Shown: positions 53,645 to 62,507 of the stretch, in pieces
Layout of the letters: each line of letters begins with the position of its first letter
How positions within the stretch are numbered: position 1 is the stretch's first letter
DNA from: Paraburkholderia atlantica
GTDB lineage: Bacteria > Pseudomonadota > Gammaproteobacteria > Burkholderiales > Burkholderiaceae
DNA length: 64,000 nt
Assembly (NCBI RefSeq): GCF_009362785.1
Contig: NZ_WHNQ01000001.1
Coordinates: 372,001 to 436,000, forward strand
Reading direction: 5' to 3'
Made by a program: the position numbers and the translations under genes
The notes under the pieces: generated by a model
Told to the model about the DNA's origin: nothing
The model's database searches: none
Seen by the model: the letters and a program-made list of their open reading frames with translations, nothing else

Positions 53645-54835
53645 TCAGGCTTTGGCCTGACGCGACTCGGGCGCCCTGATCGCTTTTTTCCAGCTGCGCT
53701 TCATGCGTCGGAGCGGATTCATCACCACGTAGTGCTGCAACGCTGGGAACGGATCGTTCCAGCGGAAATAGCCATCGAAAATTTTGGTGCGCTCGCTCAG
53801 CAGTTCGGGCGGCGGCCGGTCGGAAAACGTCGCGCGCCACGCAACCGGTAGCCGGCTCAGGCGCTCGACGGGCAACGGCAGGCCGAGTTCATGGCGGTAC
53901 GCGGCAAGGGGAATGTTGACGCCGCACAGCGTCGCGATCTCCTCCTGCCAGTCCGTGCGGCCGACCGTCGGCTCGACCATCACGAACTCGTTGTAGTTGT
54001 CGTCCCATTTGTACTCGATGCTGCCCATGCCGTCGAAACCGGCCGCCTCGGCGAAGCGCCGCGTCAGCGGTTCGAGTGTGCCCCGCGCTTCGGGCGCGGC
54101 GACGCAGATCGCGGTGTTGCCGACGCCCGGCGGCGAGCTCAACACCTTGCGGCCGGTGAACATGCTGACCATGTTGCCGTCGGCGCCGCGATAGAACAGC
54201 GTGAAGTGAATGTTGCTGTCGGGCCCCTCGATCCACTCCTGCGCGATGATGCCGCCCGGCGTCGCGAGCATCGCGATCGCGCGATCGCGTGCCTGCTGCA
54301 GCGTGTCGACGCGCACCGCGCGTTCTTTCTCGCCGCGCAGCACGTTGCGCTTGTCGTCTGGTTTCAGCACGCACGGGTAGCGCAATTCGGCCAGCCGTTC
54401 GACGTCGGCAAGCTTGTCGAGCACGACCGAGCGTGGCACCGGAAAGCCATGACTCTGCGCGAATTCGTGAAAGCGTGCCTTGCTCGACAACATCTTGACG
54501 GTGTCGTCGGCCGGCAAACGGAATCGATACCAGTGCGCCAAAGCCAGCCGATTTTCCGATACCGCATGCACTGCGTCTTCGTCGGTCAGAATCAGAACCG
54601 GCAGACGATCGAACCGTTTGCCGAGTTCGATCATGTCGTCAACGAATATTTTTCCAACAAAACTTTTTACCTGATGCGCATGAACGTGTCGGCACCACGT
54701 CGCCGCGCGGCTCCTCGTATCGACTGCGACAACCGGAACGCGGGCCTGCGCGAGCGATCGCGCTACCCCTAGTCCGTTCAGCTCTGCTCCAACAATAACC
54801 CCTGCCGATTGACCTGAGTCGTATGCGCTCGCCAT
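53645..54835 (-). CDS. ATP-grasp ligase (carboxylate-amine ligase type)
   Basis: 396 residues from ATG 54835; ATGs at 54925 and 54865 are alternatives. N-terminal pre-ATP-grasp domain SAGVIVGAELNGLGVARSLA. ATP-grasp core: RFHEFAQSHGFPVPRSVVLD, YPCVLKPDDKRNV (Lys for ATP), GGIIAQEWIEGPDSNIHFTL (hinge) and FVMVEPTVGRTDWQEEI (metal Glu region). Similar to D-aspartate ligase and carbamoyl-phosphate-synthase-like ligases that join a carboxylate to an amine. First gene of a four-gene operon ending in glycosyltransferase. Confidence 0.85.
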   Translation of the reverse strand: MASAYDSGQSAGVIVGAELNGLGVARSLAQARVPVVAVDTRSRAATWCRHVHAHQVKSFVGKIFVDDMIELGKRFDRLPVLILTDEDAVHAVSENRLALAHWYRFRLPADDTVKMLSSKARFHEFAQSHGFPVPRSVVLDKLADVERLAELRYPCVLKPDDKRNVLRGEKERAVRVDTLQQARDRAIAMLATPGGIIAQEWIEGPDSNIHFTLFYRGADGNMVSMFTGRKVLSSPPGVGNTAICVAAPEARGTLEPLTRRFAEAAGFDGMGSIEYKWDDNYNEFVMVEPTVGRTDWQEEIATLCGVNIPLAAYRHELGLPLPVERLSRLPVAWRATFSDRPPPELLSERTKIFDGYFRWNDPFPALQHYVVMNPLRRMKRSWKKAIRAPESRQAKA

Positions 54836-55304
54836 AGTGTCGATTTCCTTGCTTCGTACGTGCATGGGCCCTCGAAGACATGCTTCGAGACTCCACGCGA
54901 TCGAACTATCGAATCGGATAGACATCCTTTTTTATCGCCTCGCGGGGGCGCTTCGGCGTTAAAGCTATGTTTCGGCGGAAAGCATGCATGAGCGCGGCAG
55001 GCGCGTCCTGGCACGCGCCGTGTGTCGAATCATGGTCTAGCGATTTACCGCAGCGAGAGCATTGCGCTGCGCTCGCCGTGACCTACTTTACGTTTCCGCC
55101 TGATCTCGATACGTGCGCCGGCGCACAGAGGACAATAGAAAGTAAGAAGAGAAAAAAACCCTTTCGAAAGGCGCGGAGCCTTATTCCGTAAGGGTCTCAG
55201 CGATGTCGCAATTGTTATGTAAAAACGTTGCGAAGCATTAATTTAATGCAACGCGATAATGGCGGAAAACAACTTTGTAATGGGACTATAAAGTGCTGGA
55301 TCAA
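54836..55304. promoter_or_regulatory. AT-rich promoter region of the ATP-grasp operon
   Basis: About 470 bp before the ATP-grasp start. GC falls sharply from 55130 to 55300 (AAAGAAGAGAAAAAAACCC-like runs). It contains the palindrome at 55235-55249. No gene seen. Confidence 0.45.
55235..55249. promoter_or_regulatory. Palindrome GCATTAATTTAATGC (operator candidate)
   Basis: A perfect 7-bp inverted repeat around a central T, flanked by further imperfect symmetry (CGTT at 55226 and AACG at 55250). It lies about 400 bp upstream of the ATP-grasp operon and just after the aminotransferase terminator. Confidence 0.45.
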
Positions 55305-55342
55305 ACAAAAAATACGCGCTACGAATGCTGTTCGCAGCGCGT
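55305..55342 (-). terminator. Terminator of the aminotransferase gene
   Basis: The minus-strand stem ACGCGCT/AGCGCGT (7 bp, 15-nt loop) is followed by ATTTTTTG. It begins 12 bp after the stop codon. Confidence 0.8.
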
Positions 55343-55353
55343 CCCAAAATTCA

Positions 55354-56577
55354 TTATTTACCTTCGCTCAATCCGCGCTCGAGCGCCGCGACACCCGCCG
55401 GCAAATCGACCTTGACGCCGAGCTCGACCATCGTGCGGCCGAGCGCATGCACGGTGCGAAACAGGTTGTGCTCGCGGCACTGCTCGCCCATCTGGCCGAT
55501 CCGTACGATCGGCAAACCGAACGAGCCGGCGATCTCCACCTGATGCTGCCGCGAGATATGCGCGCAGACGTCGGCGGGACTCAGGCCGTCCGGCACCTCG
55601 ATACCGATCACCGAATTGAGCCGGCAATTCTCCGGCGCATACAGCTGCAGGCCCATCGCGGTGACGCCCTGCTGCAACGCGAGCGAGCATTTCAAATGGC
55701 GCGCGAAGCGCTTCTCCAGCGTTTCCGCGCAGACGAGCCGCAGCGCCTCGTGCAGCGCGAGTACGCCCGACACCGGCGCCGTATAGTGATAGCCGGCGTT
55801 GTGCCAGAAGTTTTCCGCCAGCGACGCATCGAGGCACCAGTGCGTGTTGGGCACCGTGCGGCCCTTGACGCGCGCCCACGCCGCGTCTGAGAACGCGATC
55901 AGCGACACGCCCGGAATCGACGACAAGCCCTTCTGGCCGCCGGTAATCACTGCATCGATGCCCCAGTTGTCCATTTCGAGCGGCATCGTGCTCAGCGTGC
56001 AGACGGCGTCGACGATCACGAGCGCACCCGCTTCCTTCGCGAGCGCGACGATGTCTTTCAGATGATGGTTCCACACGGTGTTCGAGGTCTCGCCCTGCAC
56101 GACCGTGACGACTTCCGGACGCTCGCGGCGCAGCGCGTCGGCGATCTGATCGAGACTCGCGACCGTGCGATCCGCGACTTCGAGCACGCTCACGCGCGCG
56201 CCGACGCGGCGGCCCATTTCGCCCATGCGGTCGCTGAAGAAGCCGTTCTTGATGCACAGCATGCGCGTGCCTTCCCACGCGAGATTGGAGACCGCCATCT
56301 CCATCGCGCCCGATCCCGGTCCCGCGACCCCCAGCACCCACTTCGACTGCGTCTGGAACACATAGCGCGCCATCGTCTTCACCTGGTTCACCACCTTCGC
56401 CATCGTGCCGCCCAGATGGTTGATCACGATGGCATTGGCCTTCGCGACCGCGGCGGGAATCGGCACGGGGCCGGCGCCCATCATCAGCAGCGGTTCTTCG
56501 GGAAGGATGGCGTCGAGCGATTCGACAACCGGACAGGGGACGGACGAAGCAACGGTAGTAGGGGTTGAAGTCGGCAT
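55354..56577 (-). CDS. Class V aminotransferase (alanine/serine-glyoxylate type)
   Basis: 407 residues from ATG 56577. PLP fold type I. LMMGAGPVPIPAAVAKANAI, GVAGPGSGAMEMAVSNLAWE and VTVVQGETSNTVWNHHLKDI line the cofactor site. The PLP Lys is in AVITGGQKGLSSIPGVSLIA. The end GLPIVRIGQMGEQCREHNLF is typical. It moves an amino group from alanine or serine to glyoxylate or pyruvate. It is downstream of aspartate 4-decarboxylase, which yields alanine, so an alanine-linked role is plausible. Confidence 0.88.
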   Translation of the reverse strand: MPTSTPTTVASSVPCPVVESLDAILPEEPLLMMGAGPVPIPAAVAKANAIVINHLGGTMAKVVNQVKTMARYVFQTQSKWVLGVAGPGSGAMEMAVSNLAWEGTRMLCIKNGFFSDRMGEMGRRVGARVSVLEVADRTVASLDQIADALRRERPEVVTVVQGETSNTVWNHHLKDIVALAKEAGALVIVDAVCTLSTMPLEMDNWGIDAVITGGQKGLSSIPGVSLIAFSDAAWARVKGRTVPNTHWCLDASLAENFWHNAGYHYTAPVSGVLALHEALRLVCAETLEKRFARHLKCSLALQQGVTAMGLQLYAPENCRLNSVIGIEVPDGLSPADVCAHISRQHQVEIAGSFGLPIVRIGQMGEQCREHNLFRTVHALGRTMVELGVKVDLPAGVAALERGLSEGK

Positions 56578-56607
56578 GATCGGTGTGTGAATGTGAAGCG
56601 CAAAGGA

Positions 56608-56649
56608 ACGAACGGCCTCGCCGCAGATACGCCGCTCGAGGCCGTTCGT
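56608..56649 (-). terminator. Strong hairpin between the decarboxylase and aminotransferase genes
   Basis: Perfect 13-bp arms (ACGAACGGCCTCG and CGAGGCCGTTCGT) with a 16-nt loop. On the minus strand it is followed by TCCTTTG, so it may terminate the decarboxylase transcript. The T-tract is weak. Confidence 0.55.
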
Positions 56650-56736
56650 CCGATCATTCACCGAACCGCGCGATTGCGCAAGTTTTTTGGCCGGGGTAGC
56701 GGGCCGCGAAGCGCGCGTCCGGTACACCCGCGCGAG

Positions 56737-58401
56737 TCACTTCATCACCTTGCTCTTGTCGAGCTTGCTGCCGGTTGCCGCGTTATAGCGCTCGACATAC
56801 TCCTCGATCAGCTTGCGCATCGCGCGACCGATCTTGCGATAGTCGGACTCGTTCAGATTGGCGAGCGACACGCGCCCCGACGGATGCTGGGTGCCGAAGC
56901 CGCGGCCAGGCAGCAGCACCACGCGCGCCTCGCGCGCGAGCCGGAACAGCAGCTCGGACGGCTCGGTGTTCTTCAGCAGCCAGTCGACGAACTCGCGCCC
57001 GTAGGCTCTTTCACCGAGGAACTCGATGTCGACGATCGTGTAGTAGTCGACCTGGTTCGGATCGTCGTCCTCGAACGCGATGCCCACTTCCTCGTACAGC
57101 GCCTGCTTGCGCTTGCGGATCAGGCGCTTGAGCGCGTTCTTGTACGCGTCGGGCGTGTCCATCAAAGAGAACAGCGAGAACAGCACCATCTGCACCTGCT
57201 GCGGCGTCGACAACCCGGCCGTGTGATTGAGCGCGACGGTGCGGCTGTCGGCCACCAGCCGGTCGATAAACTTTAGCTTGTCGGGCTCGGTCGTGATCGA
57301 CTCGTAGCGACGATGCAGTTCCTTCTTCACATCGGCCGGCAGTTTGCCGATCAGCTTGTCGAGCACGTTGTCGCGATGCGTGGCCACCGCGCCGAGACGC
57401 CAGCCGGTCGCGCCGAAATACTTCGAGTACGAGTAGACGAGGATCGTGTTCTTTGGCGCGAGCGCGAACAGCGACACGAAGTTGTCGGCGAACGTGCCGT
57501 ACACGTCGTCGGTCAGCAGGATCAGATCGGGCCGATCCTTGACGATGTCCGCGACGTGCTCGAGGCTCGCATCGTCGATCTTCACCGACGGCGGATTGCT
57601 CGGGTTGACGAGGAAGAACGCCTTCACTTTCGGATCGCGCAGCTTGTCGAGCTCCTGCTTCGAGTACTGCCAGCCGTGCGCGACGTCGGCATTGATATGC
57701 ACGACTTTGAGCTGATAGTCGTTTAGCGCCGGGATTTCGATGTAGGGCGTAAAGATCGGCATGCCGAGCGCGATCGAGTCGCCCGCCTCGATCAGATGGT
57801 TCTCGCGCATCGTGTTGAAGATGTAGGTCATCGCCGCGGTGCCCCCTTCGACCGCGAAGATGTCGAACTCGCCGATGAACGGATGCTTGCCGATCATCTC
57901 GCGGCGCAGATACTGGCCGACGATGATTTCCGACAGCTTCAGCATGCGGTCGGGCACCGGGTAGTTCGACGCGAGAATGCCCTCGCACATCTCATACAGA
58001 AAGTCGGTCCCGGACAGCCCGAGCTGATCGCGCACGTACGACACGGCGCCGCGTAGAAAGTCGATGCCGGGCACGCCGCGGTTCTCGCGTATGAACAGGT
58101 CGAAGCGCTCCGCGAGTCCGTCGCGGCGCGGAAAACCGCCGACGCCTTCCGGCATGTACGCGAACGAGCGCTCGGACTCGCGCATCGCGAACAGGCCGAG
58201 TTGCCAGAAGCCGTGGCGGGGGATCGTCGCGAGAAAGTTCGGGTTGCCACGGCCGGCGTTGAGCATCGCGATGTTGGCGGCCCGCTCGACCGCGCCGCCG
58301 CCGGCGGCCTTGATCAGTTCGTCCTTCAGTTCGAACGGGCTCAGCGCGGCAAGACCCGCGTCCACGCCCGAGCGTTTCTTGTCGCCCTTCTCTTTAGCCA
58401 T
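56737..58401 (-). CDS. asdA: Bifunctional aspartate transaminase/aspartate 4-decarboxylase
   Basis: 554 residues from ATG 58401, the usual AsdA length and longer than ordinary aminotransferases. PLP type I core: GGTAAMTYIFNTMRENHLIE, LVNPSNPPSVKIDDASLEHV, LTDDVYGTFADNFVSLF, and the PLP Lys in VYSYSKYFGATGWRLGAVA. It turns aspartate into alanine and CO2, using up one proton. Together with AspT this makes a proton-motive cycle. The two aspT genes lie directly upstream on the same strand. Confidence 0.93.
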   Translation of the reverse strand: MAKEKGDKKRSGVDAGLAALSPFELKDELIKAAGGGAVERAANIAMLNAGRGNPNFLATIPRHGFWQLGLFAMRESERSFAYMPEGVGGFPRRDGLAERFDLFIRENRGVPGIDFLRGAVSYVRDQLGLSGTDFLYEMCEGILASNYPVPDRMLKLSEIIVGQYLRREMIGKHPFIGEFDIFAVEGGTAAMTYIFNTMRENHLIEAGDSIALGMPIFTPYIEIPALNDYQLKVVHINADVAHGWQYSKQELDKLRDPKVKAFFLVNPSNPPSVKIDDASLEHVADIVKDRPDLILLTDDVYGTFADNFVSLFALAPKNTILVYSYSKYFGATGWRLGAVATHRDNVLDKLIGKLPADVKKELHRRYESITTEPDKLKFIDRLVADSRTVALNHTAGLSTPQQVQMVLFSLFSLMDTPDAYKNALKRLIRKRKQALYEEVGIAFEDDDPNQVDYYTIVDIEFLGERAYGREFVDWLLKNTEPSELLFRLAREARVVLLPGRGFGTQHPSGRVSLANLNESDYRKIGRAMRKLIEEYVERYNAATGSKLDKSKVMK

Positions 58402-58523
58402 GATGCGTTCTCCAGTGAAGAGATGAAACACGCCGGCGTGGCGAGGAGTCCCGGTTGCGGCCGGCTACAGGGATCGATACGCAACGGCGTTCGATAACCG
58501 TGCGATCAACGTTGGTGAGCGCG

Positions 58524-60206
58524 CTACACGAGCCCGACCACCAGCGGCCCGAGCAGCGTCAGCGCGACGTTCGCGATCGCATAGGTGATCGCGAACGGCA
58601 CGGTCGGCACCGCGCTTTCGGCCTTGTCGAGCACGCCGCCGAACGCCGGGTTGGCGCTGCGCGAACCGGACAGCGCGCCGGCCAGAATTGCCGCGTTGTT
58701 GTAGCGCAGCACGTAGCGGCCGAACAGCATCGTCAGCAGCAGTGGGAACAGCGTGACGAACACACCGAGCAGGAAGATGGTCACGCCGCTTTGCTTGACC
58801 GTGACGACCGCCTGCAGGCCCGAGTTCAGACCGACCACCGCGACGAACGCGGCGAGCCCGAAGTCCTTCAGCAGTTGCGAGGCGGCCGACGGCATCACGC
58901 CGTACATCGGATGCTTGCCGCGCATCCAGCCGAACAGCAGGCCCGCCAGCAGACAGCCGCCGCCCGAGCCGAGCGTAAGCGGCACACCGCCCACGTTGAT
59001 GACGATCAGCCCGATCAGCAGACCGATCACGAGGCCGACGCCCATGTAGATGAAGTCGGTCTTGTTGCTGTACGGCAACTCGTAGCCGGCGGCTTCGACC
59101 GCGCGCTTGGTATCTTTCGGCGAGCCGTAGAAGGTGATCACGTCGCCGTGCTGCAGCTCGGTTTCGGGCAGCACCGGCAGCGGCTGCCCGACGCGCGTGA
59201 TGCTCTGGACGTAGACGCCGTGCCGCATGTCGCGATCGATCATCTGGCGCGCGGCCGCGATCGTCGTGTGATTCATGCCCTTGCGCGTGAACACGCCTTC
59301 GCGCGTCTGCATCACGACGCCGATGTCCTCGGCGTCGCCGACCTCGTTGCCTTTCGCGCCGAACGCGACGACCGCCTCGCGGCGGCCCACGACGAGCACG
59401 ATGTCGTCGGGTTGCAGCACGAAGTCGGGCTTCGGCTCGATCTGCTGATTGCCGCGCTTGACGCGCTCGATCGTCAGGCCTTCGCCGTGCAGCGACTCGA
59501 CCGCCTGCACGCTCTTGCCGGCGCTGAAGTCGATCCGGTATGCGCGCCCAACCAGTTCGGGCAGCGCCGCCACCTGCCCCGGTCCGCGCGTCGGCGCGCC
59601 CGACGACAGCTCGCGTTCCGCCTCGATCGACGCTTCGCGCAGGCCCTGGCCCATGAACTTCGGCAGGATGTTCACGCACACGATGATCGCGCCGAGCGAG
59701 CCGAACACGTACGTGACCGCGTACGCGATCGCGACGTCCGATTGCAGCGATCTGACCTGATCGGCGGGCAGGCCGAGCCGCGCGATTGCGTCGCCCGCGG
59801 TGCCGATGATCGCCGACTGCGTGAGCGCGCCGCCCGCCAGTCCGGCCGCGAGCCCCTTGTTCAGATGGAACAGCTTCGCGCACACCACCACCGTGATCAG
59901 CGCGGTGACCGCGAGAAACACGGCCATCGCGATCTCGCGCAGCGTCTTGCGGTTCAGCGAGTTGAAGAAGCCGGGCCCGGAGTCGTAGCCGACCGCGTAG
60001 ATGAACACCGCGAACATCACTGCCTTGACGCCGTTGTCGACCGTCACGCCCGCCTGGCTGATCACGACCGCCGCCAGCAGCGAGCCGCCCACGCCGCCCA
60101 GCTGGAATTTGCCGAAATTGATCTGACCGATGAAATAGCCGACCGCGAGCGACAGGAACAGCGCCATCTCCGGTGACTTGTGAAAGATGTTGTGTAACCA
60201 GTCCAT
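58524..60206 (-). CDS. aspT: Aspartate:alanine antiporter, AspT family (copy 1)
   Basis: 560 residues. The AspT architecture is visible: an N-terminal membrane half (FLSLAVGYFIGQINFGKFQL), two central TrkA_C-type cytosolic domains (about 205-370; YRIDFSAGKSVQAVESLHGE, VVGRREAVVAFGAKGNEVGD), and a C-terminal membrane half with GSGGGCLLAGLLFGWMRGKH and the terminal GSRSANPAFGGVLDKAESAV. It exchanges external aspartate for internal alanine. 122 bp upstream of asdA and 134 bp downstream of the second copy. Confidence 0.9.
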   Translation of the reverse strand: MDWLHNIFHKSPEMALFLSLAVGYFIGQINFGKFQLGGVGGSLLAAVVISQAGVTVDNGVKAVMFAVFIYAVGYDSGPGFFNSLNRKTLREIAMAVFLAVTALITVVVCAKLFHLNKGLAAGLAGGALTQSAIIGTAGDAIARLGLPADQVRSLQSDVAIAYAVTYVFGSLGAIIVCVNILPKFMGQGLREASIEAERELSSGAPTRGPGQVAALPELVGRAYRIDFSAGKSVQAVESLHGEGLTIERVKRGNQQIEPKPDFVLQPDDIVLVVGRREAVVAFGAKGNEVGDAEDIGVVMQTREGVFTRKGMNHTTIAAARQMIDRDMRHGVYVQSITRVGQPLPVLPETELQHGDVITFYGSPKDTKRAVEAAGYELPYSNKTDFIYMGVGLVIGLLIGLIVINVGGVPLTLGSGGGCLLAGLLFGWMRGKHPMYGVMPSAASQLLKDFGLAAFVAVVGLNSGLQAVVTVKQSGVTIFLLGVFVTLFPLLLTMLFGRYVLRYNNAAILAGALSGSRSANPAFGGVLDKAESAVPTVPFAITYAIANVALTLLGPLVVGLV

Positions 60207-60340
60207 CGCGCCCTCGCTGAGTAGTTGTCGGGTTCGTTGGCGATACCCGCCACGGGTGCGGCGCGCGCCTGTGCCGCGCGAGCGCCTGATTCGCCGCGCA
60301 GTGCGAAGCGCCGCGCGGCATGCGGCTTCGGCAAGTCCGG

Positions 60341-62023
60341 CTAGCCGAGCTTGCCGGCGAGGCCCACCACCACGGGCCCCATCAAAGGCAACAGGATGTT
60401 GGAGAGCGCATAGGTGATCGTGTAGCCGATCACCGGCGTCGAATTACCGGTCACGCCGACGAGCGCGCTGATCGCCGGCGTACTGCACTGCTGGCCCGCG
60501 ATCGCGCCGAGCAGCATCGGCGCTTCGAGCTTCAACAGCGCATGGCCGACCCACAGCGACAGCAGGCCCGGCACCAGCACCATCAGGATGCCGGCGAGCG
60601 GCAGCGCGAGCCCGTATTCGCGCACGAGCTTGATCGCGTCGGGACCGGCCGACAGCCCGACCGCGGCGATGAACGTCGCGAGTCCGAAGTCCTTGAGGAT
60701 CTGCGCGGCCGCCGACGGCAGCGAGCCGACCAGCGGATGGCGCGAGCGGACCCAGCCAAACAGCAGCCCGGACAGCAGACAGCCGCCGCCCGTGCCGAGC
60801 GCGAGCGTCACGCCGCCGATCGTGCCGCCGAGCCGCCCGATCGCCATCCCGACCAGCACGCCGAGGCCGAGATAGACAAAGTCGGTCTTTTCGGTCGGCG
60901 GCAATACGTAGCCGAGCCGCTTCGCGCCGCGCTCGACGTCGGCTTTCGCGCCGACCAGCGTCAGCACGTCGCCGCGATGCAGCTCGGTGCCGGGCAGTGC
61001 GGGAATCGTCGATTCGAGCCGCGTGATAGCCGCGATATAAACGCCGCGCGCGTTTTCCGGCTTCGCCTGCGCGCGCAGCTGCGCGACCGTCATCCCATCG
61101 ACGTCGGGTCGCGTCAGCACCACGTTGAGCCGTTGCCCGAACACCTGGCCGAAATCGGCGCCCGACACCTCCTCGCCGAGGCCGGCCGACGCCGCGACGA
61201 CCGCGGCGCGCCGTCCGGCGACGAGCACGACATCGCCGGTCGCGAGCCGCGTTTCCATGGCGACCGGCAAGTCCGCGCCATGGCGCTCGATCTGCTCGAC
61301 GGTCAGGTTGTAGCCGTGTTGCTCCTCGAGCGCGCGCACGGTGACGCCGGCCGCGTTGCCGATTCGAAACGCGCGGCCGACGAGCGCCGGCGCGGCCGCG
61401 CTCTGTCCTTCGCTGAAAGCGCCCGCGCCGCCGAGCTTGCGCCACACGCGCTCGGCTTCTTCGCGCAGATTGACGCGCAGCAGCAGCGGCGCGAACTGGC
61501 TTGTAAACAGCACGATCGTGATCAGGCCGAACAGGTAGCTGACGCTGTAAGCGGTCACGATATTGGCCTGCAGACGCTGCGTTGCCGCGTCGCCGAGACC
61601 GAGCCTCGCGATCGCCTCGGACGCGGTGCCGATCACCGCCGACTCGGTCGCCGCGCCCGCGAGCAGCCCAGACGCGGTGCCGACGTCGAGCCGCATCACG
61701 CTGACCGCGATCATGATCAGCACCAGCACGGAGACGATTTCGATCAGCGACAGCAGCCCATAGCGCCAGCCGCGCCCGATGTTCGCGAAGAACTGCGGCC
61801 CGCCGGTAAAGCCGAGCGCGAAGATGAACAGTGCGAACGCGATGTTCTTCAGGTCGGGCGCGATGCGCGCACCGCTCTGCCCGAGCACGAGCGCGACGAT
61901 CAGCGTGCCGCACACGCCGCCGAGCTGGATCGGGCCGATATGAAACGAGCCAATGAAATAACCAATCGCGAGACATGCGAAAAGCGCGATCTCTGGTTGC
62001 GATCTGAGCAATTCACCGATCAT
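60341..62023 (-). CDS. Aspartate:alanine antiporter, AspT family (copy 2)
   Basis: 560 residues, the same length and domain order as copy 1 (FACLAIGYFIGSFHIGPIQL; GTGGGCLLSGLLFGWVRSRH; GQQCSTPAISALVGVTGNST) but with many substitutions, so an old duplication. The conserved Gly-rich loops and pore-region motifs remain, and it should be an active antiporter. The substrate may differ from copy 1. First gene of the aspT-aspT-asdA operon; direct repeats lie 45-75 bp upstream. Confidence 0.88.
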   Translation of the reverse strand: MIGELLRSQPEIALFACLAIGYFIGSFHIGPIQLGGVCGTLIVALVLGQSGARIAPDLKNIAFALFIFALGFTGGPQFFANIGRGWRYGLLSLIEIVSVLVLIMIAVSVMRLDVGTASGLLAGAATESAVIGTASEAIARLGLGDAATQRLQANIVTAYSVSYLFGLITIVLFTSQFAPLLLRVNLREEAERVWRKLGGAGAFSEGQSAAAPALVGRAFRIGNAAGVTVRALEEQHGYNLTVEQIERHGADLPVAMETRLATGDVVLVAGRRAAVVAASAGLGEEVSGADFGQVFGQRLNVVLTRPDVDGMTVAQLRAQAKPENARGVYIAAITRLESTIPALPGTELHRGDVLTLVGAKADVERGAKRLGYVLPPTEKTDFVYLGLGVLVGMAIGRLGGTIGGVTLALGTGGGCLLSGLLFGWVRSRHPLVGSLPSAAAQILKDFGLATFIAAVGLSAGPDAIKLVREYGLALPLAGILMVLVPGLLSLWVGHALLKLEAPMLLGAIAGQQCSTPAISALVGVTGNSTPVIGYTITYALSNILLPLMGPVVVGLAGKLG

Positions 62024-62507
62024 GTTGGCTCGCCGATCTAGAGTTGATTAACGAAACACGGAACACCAACCGTCTGAAAATCGAATCGAACCGTCTGACA
62101 AAGGTGACGCAATGGTGACGTCGCGCGGGTCACGGGCGCGATGCACGGCACATCAAATGGCCGATAGCTGGAAGCAGAAAAACGCTGTGATGACAGGAGA
62201 ACGACGCAATGGATGCCGGAAGCGCCGCACAGCGGGCAACCGCACACCTGGACGAACGCACCGCCTGGCCATGCCGGCGGTGAAACGATTTCCCGAACGC
62301 CCGACAGTTACTCTTTCATCGCGAAGTCGCCTAACATCGTGAAAAAGATAATCTGCTGTTTGGCCAGTTTCTTGCCGCATGTTTGTACATGCTTTGTTCG
62401 GAATGCTCGTTATTTGATATTGCAGTTCGGCACCCCTGTCAACGTTATTTTTTACGAAAAACCGACTTCGCAAATCACGTCTAAAGCACGCTTCTTCGGA
62501 GCCTGAT
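62024..62507. promoter_or_regulatory. Divergent promoter region of the aspT operon and ldhA
   Basis: 484 bp, AT-richer near 62400-62470. It holds the direct repeats at 62068-62098 close to the aspT side. No gene found. Confidence 0.45.
62068..62098 (-). promoter_or_regulatory. Direct repeat AACCGTCTGA, 21-bp period
   Basis: Two identical 10-bp copies (62068-62077 and 62089-62098) start 21 bp apart, two helical turns. They begin 45 bp upstream of the second AspT copy and are oriented so that TCAGACGGTT reads toward that gene. This is the pattern expected of an activator bound to one face of the helix. Confidence 0.5.
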
